Below, in pieces: positions 26,356 through 34,388 of a stretch of DNA of 42,401 nucleotides; within the stretch, counting starts at the first letter, position 1, and every line of letters begins with the position of its first letter. The stretch is taken from positions 1-42,401 of the forward strand of contig NZ_FZMO01000290.1 in NCBI RefSeq assembly GCF_900197875.1. The letters run 5' to 3'. The position numbers were made by a program, and so were the translations under genes. The notes beneath the pieces were generated by a model that did no database searches, was not told the DNA's origin, and was given only the letters and a program-made list of their open reading frames with translations. The DNA is from Frankia canadensis (GTDB lineage: Bacteria; Actinomycetota; Actinomycetes; Frankiales; Frankiaceae).

Positions 26356-27770
26356 CGGCCCGGGATCCAGTCGGTTCCGGCGAGCGGCACGCGGGCCATG
26401 GCGGCCGCCTCGACGGTGAGCGCGACGAGGTCCTCGGGTTCGAGCCGGTGCACGTCGCTCTTGCCGCAGGCCCGGGCGAGCATCGTCGTCTCCATCGCCA
26501 GTGCCCGCAGGTAGTTGGCCACCCGGGTGGCGCCGAGGACCGGGTCGAGCCGGGCGGCGAGCGTGTCGTCCTGGGTGGTGACGCCGACCGGGCAGCGTCC
26601 GGTGTGGCAGTGCACGCAGTGGCCGGGTGCCGTGCCGAGGGCCGCGTACTCCGCGGACACGTCGACCTCGACGTATGCGCTGTCGCTGGCGCCGGTGGGG
26701 GCGGAGTCCGGAGGTGGGACGGGTCGGCGGCGGTAGGTGGGGGCGTTGCAGCCGAGCGCGACGAGGGGTGCGACGCCGAGGGAGACGGCGTCCGCGCCGA
26801 GGGCGAGCGCCTTGGCGACGTCGGCGCCGGTGCGGATGCCCCCGGAGACGATCAGGCCGACGTCGGTGGTGAGCCCGAGGTCGGCCAGCGCGTCGCCGGC
26901 GAGGCGGACGGCGGCCAGCGTCGGGATGCCGGTGTGCTCGATGAACGCGTCCTGGGTGGCGCCGGTGCCGCCCTGCATGCCGTCGACGACGACGACGTCC
27001 GCCCCGGCGGCGACGGCCAGGCGCACGTCGTGGTCCACCCGGGTGGCGCCGACCTTGACGTACACCGGGATCTGCCAGTCAGTGACCTCGCGGATCTCCT
27101 CGATCTTGATCTTCAGGTCGTCGGGGCCGGTCCAGTCGGGGTGGCGGCTCGCCGAGCGCTGGTCGACGCCCTCGGGCAGGGTGCGCATCCCCGCCACCCG
27201 CGCGCCGACCTTCTGCCCGAGCAGCATCCCCCCGCCGCCGGGCTTCGCGCCCTGCCCCAGCACGATCTCCACCGCGTCGGCGGCGCGCAGGTCGGTCGGG
27301 TTGAAGCCGTAGCGCGACGGCAGGCACTGGTAGACGAGGGTGCGCGACGCCGAGCGCTCCTCCGGCGTCATCCCGCCGTCGCCGGTCGTCGTGGACGTGC
27401 CGACCATCGACGCGGCCCGGCCGAGCGCCTCCTTCGCGTTCGCCGACAGCGAGCCGAACGACATGCCGGCGATGGTGATCGGGATGTCGAGCACCACCGG
27501 GCGGGCGGCGCGGCGTGCCCCGAACACCGTCCGCGTGTCGCAGCGTTCCCGGTAGCCCTCCAGCGGGTAGCGCGAGGCGCTGGCGGTCAGCAGTAGCAGG
27601 TCGTCGAAGTCGGGGACGGCGCGGCGCGCTCCCCAGCCACGAATCGGGTAGCGGCCCAGCTCCGCCCGTTCCCGGATGCCGGCGAGCACGTCCGGGCCGA
27701 AGGTGTGGTGGGCGGGGGGCGCCTCGGCGGCGAGCCGGCCGGGGTCGATCAGGTCGGGGCGGTGCGTCAT
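26352..27770 (-). CDS. Glutamate synthase FMN-domain homologue (GlxD / MgsC type)
   Basis: This 472-residue protein matches the central FMN and synthase region of glutamate synthase without the amidotransferase and beta-helix parts, which are the two genes upstream. FMN-binding strands include IAGMSFGSLSANAKEA, GGGGMLLGQKV and VDGMQGGTGATQDAF, and a Cys-rich segment APGHCVHCHTGRCPVGV suggests an iron-sulphur cluster. With GlxB and GlxC it should form a three-subunit enzyme such as N-methylglutamate synthase. It starts at ATG 27770, 25 bp after the GlxC stop, and overlaps the FAD gene by 4 bp. Confidence 0.92.
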   Translation of the reverse strand: MTHRPDLIDPGRLAAEAPPAHHTFGPDVLAGIRERAELGRYPIRGWGARRAVPDFDDLLLLTASASRYPLEGYRERCDTRTVFGARRAARPVVLDIPITIAGMSFGSLSANAKEALGRAASMVGTSTTTGDGGMTPEERSASRTLVYQCLPSRYGFNPTDLRAADAVEIVLGQGAKPGGGGMLLGQKVGARVAGMRTLPEGVDQRSASRHPDWTGPDDLKIKIEEIREVTDWQIPVYVKVGATRVDHDVRLAVAAGADVVVVDGMQGGTGATQDAFIEHTGIPTLAAVRLAGDALADLGLTTDVGLIVSGGIRTGADVAKALALGADAVSLGVAPLVALGCNAPTYRRRPVPPPDSAPTGASDSAYVEVDVSAEYAALGTAPGHCVHCHTGRCPVGVTTQDDTLAARLDPVLGATRVANYLRALAMETTMLARACGKSDVHRLEPEDLVALTVEAAAMARVPLAGTDWIPGR

Positions 27771-27780
27771 CGTCGGCTCC

Positions 27781-27806
27781 CGTCAGTAGGCGCCGTCAGT
27801 AGGCGC
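27781..27806. repeat. 13-bp tandem duplication at the glxC stop codon
   Basis: CGTCAGTAGGCGC occurs twice, exactly adjacent. On the minus strand this duplicates the last codons and TGA stop of glxC, so the second copy lies just beyond the stop and before the glxD start. It looks like a recent slippage event. Confidence 0.9.
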
Positions 27807-28521
27807 CGTGGTGGGCGGTGTCGAAGTGGTAGAGGGAGCGGACGGAGGCGACCCGGGTGACGTTCTGCGGGTCGACGTGGTCGAAGCCGGCGGCCGCGGC
27901 CAGCGCGCCCGCGGCCGCCACGTCGGCCTCGGTGAGGTCCTCGACCCGGGCGTCGGTGCCGAGGCCGCGGATCCGGCCGGCGACGTAGATCACCGCCTCG
28001 TACAGGGAGTCGCCGAGCGCCTCGCCGGCGTCGCCGCCGACGAGGATCGTCCCGGCCTGGGCGAGGAACGCGCACGAGCGCCCCACGTCACCGGCGACGG
28101 CGAGCTGCCCGCCCTTGAGCGAGATCCCGGCGCGCAGCGACGCGTCCCCCTCGACGACGACGAGACCGCCGTGCGCCGACGCGGCGGCGCTCTGGCTCGC
28201 CGCGCCGCGCACCCGCACCGTGCCGGACATCAGGTTCTCCCCGACGCCCCAGCCGGCCGGGCCGTCGACGTCGACCTCGGCGGCGGCGCCGAGCCCACCG
28301 ACGTAGTAGCCGGCGGGCCCCGCGATGCGCACGTGCACCGCCCGGGTGAGGCCGACGGCCAGGTTGTGCCGCCCGGCCGGGTTGTCGAGGCGGGCACGGG
28401 CGCCGTCCGGCAGGGAGCGCAGGGCGGCGTTCGCCTCGCGTGTCGACATCGCGGCCAGGTCGAGCACGATCTCGTCGCGGGCCTCGTCCACCACGGCGGT
28501 GGTGCCGCTCAGCTCGCCCAC
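27796..28521 (-). CDS. Glutamate synthase GXGXG-domain homologue (GlxC / MgsB type)
   Basis: This 241-residue protein is a right-handed beta-helix subunit corresponding to the C-terminal GXGXG domain of glutamate synthase. It shows repeating short strands with Gly turns, for example GPAGYYVGGLG, GPAGWGVGENLMSG and GGLVVVEGDASLRAGISLKGG. It has no catalytic residues of its own and probably bridges the amidotransferase and FMN subunits. Its GTG start lies inside the glxB 3' end, overlapping by 13 bp, so translation is coupled. Confidence 0.92.
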   Translation of the reverse strand: MGELSGTTAVVDEARDEIVLDLAAMSTREANAALRSLPDGARARLDNPAGRHNLAVGLTRAVHVRIAGPAGYYVGGLGAAAEVDVDGPAGWGVGENLMSGTVRVRGAASQSAAASAHGGLVVVEGDASLRAGISLKGGQLAVAGDVGRSCAFLAQAGTILVGGDAGEALGDSLYEAVIYVAGRIRGLGTDARVEDLTEADVAAAGALAAAAGFDHVDPQNVTRVASVRSLYHFDTAHHGAY

Positions 28522-29297
28522 AGGTAGACCTCCTCGGGCTCGGGTTCGAAGACGACGGCGTCGGCGAGGCCGGGCAGGCCGAGCAGCGCCTGGTACTCGG
28601 ACACGACGGCCACCCAGTGGTCGGTCTCCGCGATGATCGCCGGCTTGCAGGCGATCGGGTCGCGCACGACGGCGAAGCTGTCCGCGGTGGTGACCGCGAG
28701 GGTGAAGAAGCCGTCGAAGGTGGTGGTGAGGCGGCGCAGCGCGGTGGTGAGGTCGTCGCCGGCGGCGCGGCGCGCGGCGAGCCAGTGCGCGGCGACCTCG
28801 GAGTCGTTGTCGGTCTCGGTGATGATGCCCAGGCCCGCGAGGCGGCGACGGATCGTCGCGTGGTTCGCGAACGACCCGTTGTGGACGAGGCAGAGCCGCT
28901 CCTCGCCGGCCACGAACGGGTGGCAGTGCGCGGCGGTGACCGCGGACTCGGTCGCCATCCGGGTGTGGGCGAGGGCGCGCACCCCCGCCCGGCCCGCCAG
29001 GCCGATCCGCGCGGCGAACTCCTCCGGGTCACCGACCTCCCTGAACACCGTGAGGCCGGCCCCCGGTGCCGCCGGAACGCCCGGGACCGCCTGACCGGGA
29101 ACGCCGGGAACGCCGGGAACGCCGGGAACGCCGGGAACATCGGGAACATCGGGAACATCGGGAACATCGTCGTGGATCGCGACGCCCGCCGAGTCCGGGC
29201 CGCGCCGCGCGACGCCGCGCAGCATGCCAGCCACCATGGCGCCAAGCCGCTCCCGATAGGTGTGGTCCTTCAGGTGCAGGCCCGCGATGCCGCACAT
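28509..29297 (-). CDS. Class II glutamine amidotransferase-like subunit (GlxB / MgsA type)
   Basis: This 262-residue Ntn hydrolase has the nucleophile Cys2 (MCGIAGLH), RRGPDSAG, HTRMATESAVTAAHCHPF and CLVHNGSFAN, all typical of class II amidotransferases that release ammonia from glutamine. Between AIHD and GLTVFREV lies a simple insert of four DVP and four GVP tripeptides. The start is ATG 29297 with GGGGAGGC upstream. It is the second gene of the operon, 78 bp after the ligase gene. Confidence 0.93.
   Translation of the reverse strand: MCGIAGLHLKDHTYRERLGAMVAGMLRGVARRGPDSAGVAIHDDVPDVPDVPDVPGVPGVPGVPGVPGQAVPGVPAAPGAGLTVFREVGDPEEFAARIGLAGRAGVRALAHTRMATESAVTAAHCHPFVAGEERLCLVHNGSFANHATIRRRLAGLGIITETDNDSEVAAHWLAARRAAGDDLTTALRRLTTTFDGFFTLAVTTADSFAVVRDPIACKPAIIAETDHWVAVVSEYQALLGLPGLADAVVFEPEPEEVYLWAS
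29097..29168. repeat. 9-bp tandem repeat in the amidotransferase gene
   Basis: Four copies of GGGAACGCC are followed by four of GGGAACATC, all perfect (72 bp). On the minus strand they encode (DVP)4(GVP)4. Confidence 0.97.
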
Positions 29298-29375
29298 GAC
29301 GCCTCCCCTCGCCTCGCTTCCGTGCCGCCGGATCCCGTCCGCGCCCGCCGTCGCCGCCTCGATGCGGGACCCGGA

Positions 29376-30758
29376 TCAGAACGCGGTCAGGTAGCGGTCG
29401 ATCTCCCAGCCGCCCACCTGGCTGTGCCAGTCGAGGAACTCGGCGCGGCGGCGGGCGGCGTAGTAGGCGGGCACGTCGCCGCCCGCGCCCGCGGCCGCGA
29501 GCGCCCCGGTGATCACCGGATCGGCGACGAACGCCTCGACCGCGTGCAGCAGCGTCGGCGGCAGCTCGCCGCCGGCCGCTCCCGGCACGGGAGTCGTACC
29601 GATCCCCCCAGGCCGGCCCGGGCCGCCGACGGGACCGGGGTCGAGCTTCGCGTCGACGCCGTCCAGCCCGGCCGCGATCAGCCCGGCGATCGCCAGGTAG
29701 GGGTTGGCCGCCCCGTCGACGACGCGGATCTCCACCCGGTCGCCGTCGGGTACCCGCACCAGATGGGTGCGGTCGTTGCCGCCGTAGGTGGCGCGGGTCG
29801 GCGTCCAGGTGGCGCCGGAGCTCGGCGTGGCCGCGCCCGTCCGCTTGAAGGAGTTCACCGTCGGGGTGAGCAGGGCGAGCAGCGCCGGCGCGTGGCCGAG
29901 CACGCCGCCGACGAAGCCGTAGGCCAGCTCCGACAGGCCGAGCCCGCGCGGATCGTCCGGGTCGGGGAACAGCGCCCGCTCCCCCGCCCACAGCGAGACG
30001 TGCAGGTGCATGCCGCTGCCGGTCAGGCCACTGAACGGCTTGGGCATGAAGGTGGCGACCATGCCGCGCCGCTCGGCGATCATCCGGACGAGGTAGCGGA
30101 AGGCGATGACCCGGTCGGCGGTGGTGAGCGCGTCGGCATGGGCGAAGTTCTGCTCGAACTGGCCGTTGCCGTCCTCGTGGTCGTTGGCGTAGTTGTCCCA
30201 GCCGAGCGTGTTGAGCGCCGTGGAGACGTCGGTGAGATGTTCGTACATGCGGGTCAGGTCGCGGGCGTCGTAGCAGGGCCTGGCGGAGCGGTCCGCAGCG
30301 TCCGCGGGGACGATCGTGCCGTCGTCGCGCCGCTCGACGAGGAAGTACTCGCACTCGGCGCCCACCCGCAGCGACCTTCCCTCGGTCGCGAGCCGCTCGC
30401 ACATCCGGCGCAGGATGATCCGCGGCGCGTACGGCCACGGTTCACCCTCGACATGCGGGTCGCACTGCACCATCGCCAGTCCCGGGCGGACGAACGGCAG
30501 CGCGACGTAGGAGTCCGGATCGGGCCTCGCGATGAGGTCCGGGTCGCTCGGGACCTGCCCGGTGCCGCCGGCCGCGAACCCTGCGAAGCCGACGCCGTCG
30601 GTCTGGGCGCGGTCGAGCGCCGCTGCCGGGACGAGCTTCGCGCACGGCTTGCCGTCCAGGTCGACGAAGGTCGCCAGCACGAACGACGTGCCGTCGGCCG
30701 CCGCCCGCTCGGCCAGCGACGCGCCCGACGCCGTCTCGGTCACGGTGCTCTCGATCAC
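29376..30758 (-). CDS. Glutamine synthetase-like ligase (GlnT / gamma-glutamylmethylamide synthetase type)
   Basis: About 460 residues. Catalytic GS motifs are present: NDHEDGNGQFEQNF with metal-binding acids, GSGMHLHVSLW, TVNSFKR and RVVDGAANPYLAIAGL. It would ATP-dependently attach an amine, or ammonia, to glutamate. GlnT and GMAS proteins next to GlxBCD/MgsABC subunits make gamma-glutamylmethylamide, which the next enzyme converts to N-methylglutamate; that is the model here but the amine is not established. I chose GTG 30758, with GGGGGTGG upstream; ATG 30800 would add 14 residues. First gene of the operon, with a GlnR-like box upstream. Confidence 0.88.
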   Translation of the reverse strand: MIESTVTETASGASLAERAAADGTSFVLATFVDLDGKPCAKLVPAAALDRAQTDGVGFAGFAAGGTGQVPSDPDLIARPDPDSYVALPFVRPGLAMVQCDPHVEGEPWPYAPRIILRRMCERLATEGRSLRVGAECEYFLVERRDDGTIVPADAADRSARPCYDARDLTRMYEHLTDVSTALNTLGWDNYANDHEDGNGQFEQNFAHADALTTADRVIAFRYLVRMIAERRGMVATFMPKPFSGLTGSGMHLHVSLWAGERALFPDPDDPRGLGLSELAYGFVGGVLGHAPALLALLTPTVNSFKRTGAATPSSGATWTPTRATYGGNDRTHLVRVPDGDRVEIRVVDGAANPYLAIAGLIAAGLDGVDAKLDPGPVGGPGRPGGIGTTPVPGAAGGELPPTLLHAVEAFVADPVITGALAAAGAGGDVPAYYAARRRAEFLDWHSQVGGWEIDRYLTAF

Positions 30759-30849
30759 GGTCCGCCACCCCCGCCCGCGAGGTCTCACCACAGGAGCCAT
30801 CGTCAACTGGCATTCGACGAGAACCCGATGACGCCGGAACGGCACCGCC

Positions 30850-30865
30850 GTAACGATCCAGTAAC
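30850..30865 (+). promoter_or_regulatory. GlnR-like box GTAAC-N6-GTAAC
   Basis: Two GTAAC motifs separated by GATCCA match the actinobacterial GlnR a-b half-site pair (GTNAC-N6-GAAAC) at nine of ten defined positions. It lies 92 bp upstream of the GS-like ligase start and in the only gap before the nitrogen operon, which strengthens the call. Confidence 0.5.
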
Positions 30866-30972
30866 GACCGGTTCGGGCTGCCCGGCCCACGTCCTTGGCC
30901 ACCCCCGCCGCTGCCCGCCCCGTCCACCGGCGCCCCGTCCGGCGGGACCTCGCGACGACCCGCCGATTCCGC

Positions 30973-32436
30973 TCAGACGGGTCGGTCCTCGATGGACTGG
31001 GCCGGCGAGCCCTCCTCGGCGGACAGCGCGCGCGGTTCCCGTGCTTCGGGCACGACCGCGGTGGATGCGCCGCCGTCCTGGTCGCCCGCGGGCGAGCCCT
31101 CCCGTTCCCGCTCCCGTTCCCGCTCCCTTTCGTGGGCGCGGGTGAGCGCGGCGCGGGCGTCGTAGCGGACCAGCGCCGGCACCGCCACGCACGAGACGGC
31201 CAGCGCGCCGATGCAGGCCAGGCCACCGCTGACCACGGAGAAACCCGGCGAGACCGCGGCCGCGGCACCGCCGGCCTCCAGGTCGCCGAGCCGTGGGCCA
31301 CCCGTGACCACCACCAGGAACACGCCCTGCAGGCGGCCGCGCATCTCGTCGGGGGTGGTGACGTTGAGGATCGCGTTGCGCAGGATCGCACTGACCATGT
31401 CGGCGGCCCCGGCCAGCGCGAGCAGCAGCAGGCCGGCGGCCAGGGTGTGCACCAGCCCGAACCCGGCGATCGCCCCGCCCCACAGGGCGATCGCGACGAC
31501 GACGGCGACGCCCTGCCGGCGGATCTCGCCGAGGGGGCGCGACAGCCCGGCGGCGATCAGCGAGCCGACCGCGACCGCGGAGAACATGGCGCCCGCGGTG
31601 GTACTGCCGCCGTGGAAGTGGGTCTCGGCGAGTTCCGGGAACAGTGCCCGCGGCATCCCGAAGACCATCGCGATGATGTCGACGACGAACGTCATCAGCA
31701 GCACCTTCTGACCGCGCAGGAACCGCAGCCCCTCCCCCACGCTGGCCACGCCGGCGGCACGCCCACCGCCCGCCGGCGGCATCGCCGCGAGCCGGGCCAG
31801 CCCGTACAGCGGGGCGGCGAAGGTCGCGAGGTCCACCGTGTAGGCGCAGGAGAAGCCGCCGACGGCCACCGCGAGGCCGGCGATCATCGGCCCGCCGACC
31901 TGGGCGATCGTCCCGCCGATCTGGGACAGCGCGGACGCGGCCGGCAGGCTCTCCAGCGGGACGAGGCTCGGGGCCATCGCGCGCCGCGCCGGCTGGTCGA
32001 TGGCGACCAGCGCGGACTGGGCGGCGACAAGGCAGAACAGCGGCCAGACGACGGTGTCGACGCCGCCCGTCGCCGTCAGCGCGAGAAACGCCAGTGAGAT
32101 GGCCGCGAGTCCGCCGGAGGTGAGGATCGCGAGACGCCGGCGGTCGACCGCGTCCACGATCGCCCCGCCGAACAGACCGCCGACGACCAGCGGGACCAGG
32201 CCGACCACGCCGACGAGGCCGACCTGGAACGACGAGCGGGTGACGGCGAAGACCTGCAGCAGCACCGCGGTGGCGGTGATCTGGGAGCCGAGGGACGAGA
32301 TCGTCTCCCCCAGCCACAGCCGGCGGTAGGCCGGATGGTCCCGCAGCGGCGAGACGTCGGCGAGCAGCCGGGCCGCTCGGGACGGCCGCGCGGCCTGGGC
32401 CTCCTGCGACGGGCGGGCGCTGACCGACCGCCGCAT
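30973..32436 (-). CDS. MFS transporter (MFS_3 / EntS-like)
   Basis: This 487-residue exporter has two halves of about six membrane segments, with the DRRRLAILTSGG loop after helix 2 and a cytosolic C-terminal tail of about 60 residues. The tail holds a run of five to six Glu-Arg pairs coded by alternating CGTTCC/CGCTCC hexamers, then a Ser/Glu-rich end. The substrate is not predictable; the family includes siderophore and macrolide exporters. ATG 32436 has GGAGGGGG directly upstream. Confidence 0.9.
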   Translation of the reverse strand: MRRSVSARPSQEAQAARPSRAARLLADVSPLRDHPAYRRLWLGETISSLGSQITATAVLLQVFAVTRSSFQVGLVGVVGLVPLVVGGLFGGAIVDAVDRRRLAILTSGGLAAISLAFLALTATGGVDTVVWPLFCLVAAQSALVAIDQPARRAMAPSLVPLESLPAASALSQIGGTIAQVGGPMIAGLAVAVGGFSCAYTVDLATFAAPLYGLARLAAMPPAGGGRAAGVASVGEGLRFLRGQKVLLMTFVVDIIAMVFGMPRALFPELAETHFHGGSTTAGAMFSAVAVGSLIAAGLSRPLGEIRRQGVAVVVAIALWGGAIAGFGLVHTLAAGLLLLALAGAADMVSAILRNAILNVTTPDEMRGRLQGVFLVVVTGGPRLGDLEAGGAAAAVSPGFSVVSGGLACIGALAVSCVAVPALVRYDARAALTRAHEREREREREREGSPAGDQDGGASTAVVPEAREPRALSAEEGSPAQSIEDRPV

Positions 32437-32552
32437 CGTGCCCCCTCCGCGCTGGCCGCCGACGCCCGTTCACCCGAGGCCCGGGCGTGCCCCAGCACGA
32501 CGGGCAGGGTGCACGCTACCCGCGGATGGCCGCCCGGGCGGGGCTTCGCCGG

Positions 32553-33431
32553 TCAGAGCCGGCGATAACGGGCCTCGAAGAAGGAGTAGACGCCGAACAG
32601 CGCCAGGCCGAGCGCGCACAGGGCGAGCAGCCACTGGCCGTACGCCTGCCCGGCGAGTGTCCTGAGCGTGCCGTCGAGGCCCTTGGCCTCCTGCGGATCG
32701 AACTCGATCGCGGCCTTGGTCACGAACACGCCGACCAGCCCGAACACGACGCCCCGCACGACATACCCGACCGTGCCCGCGGGCTTCGCGATCCGCCGCG
32801 CGAACGGGCCCATCCGCCCGGTCTTCAGCTTCTCCTCGAACTTGCGCTTCACCCCGCGGACGATCATCCCGACGCCGATCCCGATGACGACGAGGCCGAC
32901 GAAGCCGACCAGAACGCGGCCGGTGTCGTTGCGCATGACCCGCGCGGTCCACGGCGCCGGCTCACTGGAGCCCCCGCCGCCGGAGGTGAGGAAGCTGATG
33001 GTGCTGCCGGCGATCGCCAGGTAGACCACGCCGCGTCCGGCGGAGACCAGCCGCTTGGCGGTGCGCTTCTTCTGGTCCGACTCGCCCTGCTCGCCGACGG
33101 CCGCGTCCAGCAGCCGCCAGATCGCGTAGCCGAGGAAGCCGACGACAAGGATCACGAGCACCACGGACCCGAACGGCTTGTCCTTGATCTGGCCGAGAGC
33201 GCCCGACCGGTTCGTCTGCGCGTTGCTCAGCCCGAAGGCGACCTCGACGGCGAGCACGCCGATGAGGAGGTAGACCAGGCCGCGCCCGGCCAGCCCGATC
33301 CGGGCGGCGATGTCGAGCGACCTGCTGTGCCGCGCCTCGCGGGCGGCACCCTTGGCCCCGCCCGCGCTCGGCCCGCGCCCGCCGCTCACGGCGTGCCGAA
33401 ACCGGCCGCCCGTCTGCACCGTCACTGCCAT
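32553..33431 (-). CDS. DUF1206 membrane protein
   Basis: This 292-residue protein has three internal repeats, each with a pair of hydrophobic helices containing RxxY/GRGVVYLxIG-like motifs (GLAGRGLVYLLIGVLAVEVAFG, SAGRGVVYLAIAG, VGYVVRGVVFGLVGVF), as expected for DUF1206. Six transmembrane segments are predicted by eye; the function is unknown. The N-terminal 40 residues are basic and cytosolic. The start at ATG 33431 has GAGGAG a few bases before. Confidence 0.88.
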   Translation of the reverse strand: MAVTVQTGGRFRHAVSGGRGPSAGGAKGAAREARHSRSLDIAARIGLAGRGLVYLLIGVLAVEVAFGLSNAQTNRSGALGQIKDKPFGSVVLVILVVGFLGYAIWRLLDAAVGEQGESDQKKRTAKRLVSAGRGVVYLAIAGSTISFLTSGGGGSSEPAPWTARVMRNDTGRVLVGFVGLVVIGIGVGMIVRGVKRKFEEKLKTGRMGPFARRIAKPAGTVGYVVRGVVFGLVGVFVTKAAIEFDPQEAKGLDGTLRTLAGQAYGQWLLALCALGLALFGVYSFFEARYRRL

Positions 33432-33452
33432 CAACTCCTCGCCGTCACCGGA

Positions 33453-33466
33453 CCGGATTGATCCGG
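33453..33466. promoter_or_regulatory. Inverted repeat CCGGAT-TG-ATCCGG before the DUF1206 gene
   Basis: A perfect 6-bp dyad with a 2-nt centre lies 21 bp upstream of the ATG. Its position suits an operator or 5' UTR hairpin. No known regulator consensus matches. Confidence 0.3.
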
Positions 33467-33538
33467 ATGAGGCGATGCCCGTGATGGCGGTGAGAAAACC
33501 CGGTCGCTCCTGGTTCGGCCGGGCCTGTGACCCGCAGG

Positions 33539-34312
33539 TCAGGTCCCTGATTCGGCCAGCAGGTATCGGAGCAGGACCACGTCGTCGAGCTGGCGGACCT
33601 CCGCGAGCCGCAGGGGCGCGCGGACTCCCTGCGGGTAGTCGCCGGGCGCCACGAAGGTGGGCGCCTCGGCCACGCCGACGAAGAACGGAGCGACGACGAG
33701 GTGCAGCTCGTCGACAACGCCGGCGGTGAGAAACGCGGTGTGCACGGAGGTGCCGCCCTCCACGAGCAGCCGGCGCACACCCCGGCGGGCGAGGTCGGCG
33801 AGCACGTCGGCCACGGCGAGCCGCGGCCGGGCTGGCAGGTCGACGACGGTCACCGACGCCCTGCCGCCGGCGGTCGCCACAGCGCCCCGGCCCGCCCAGG
33901 GACTCTCCGCCGGTCCGCCGACGGCATGCCGGTAGAGGAGCACCTCACCCGGGTCGGCGGTGAACAGCCGCGCGGCCGGATCGAGGTCGGCCGCGCCGGA
34001 GAGCACGACCCGCAGCGGGGTCGGCGGCCTGCCGGCGGCCACCCGGGCGGCGCGGCGATGCTCGGCACGCACCACGAGGCGCGGGTCGTCGCGGCGCACC
34101 GTGGCCGCCCCGACGAGGATCGCGTCGCAGCCGGCGCGCACCTCGTCGACCCGGTCGAGGTCGGCCGGGCCGGACAGCATCAGCCGCTCGTCGGAACAGT
34201 CGTCGATCCGTCCGTCGAGCGACATCGCGCAGCTGCACAGGACGTAGGGGCGCTCCGCTACCGCTGGGGTCCGCACGGCGGCCCGCAGGCGTGGGTCCAC
34301 AGCTCGCAGCAT
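33539..34312 (-). CDS. RibD C-terminal / dihydrofolate reductase-fold reductase
   Basis: This 257-residue protein has the RibD_C pattern: CAMSLDGRIDD at the N-terminus, GCDAILVGAATVRRDDPRL, then RRLLVEGGTSVHTAFL and VDELHLVVAPFFVG. It should use NADPH to reduce a pyrimidine, pteridine or related ring. Without the deaminase half or rib neighbours, its substrate is open. The start is ATG 34312. It is divergent from exonuclease III with 76 bp between. Confidence 0.88.
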   Translation of the reverse strand: MLRAVDPRLRAAVRTPAVAERPYVLCSCAMSLDGRIDDCSDERLMLSGPADLDRVDEVRAGCDAILVGAATVRRDDPRLVVRAEHRRAARVAAGRPPTPLRVVLSGAADLDPAARLFTADPGEVLLYRHAVGGPAESPWAGRGAVATAGGRASVTVVDLPARPRLAVADVLADLARRGVRRLLVEGGTSVHTAFLTAGVVDELHLVVAPFFVGVAEAPTFVAPGDYPQGVRAPLRLAEVRQLDDVVLLRYLLAESGT

Positions 34313-34372
34313 CGCATGTCGGGTCCTCTCGGTACCTCGTGGTGTCCTCGGCGCGGGCCTGTCGGAGCGCGG

Positions 34373-34378
34373 TACTAC
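34373..34378 (+). promoter_or_regulatory. -10 box of xthA, probably leaderless
   Basis: TACTAC or the overlapping TACCGT lies 10-11 nt before the GTG at 34389, with no ribosome-binding site between. A leaderless transcript is likely. No convincing -35 is visible. Confidence 0.3.
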
Positions 34379-34388
34379 CGTCACACCT

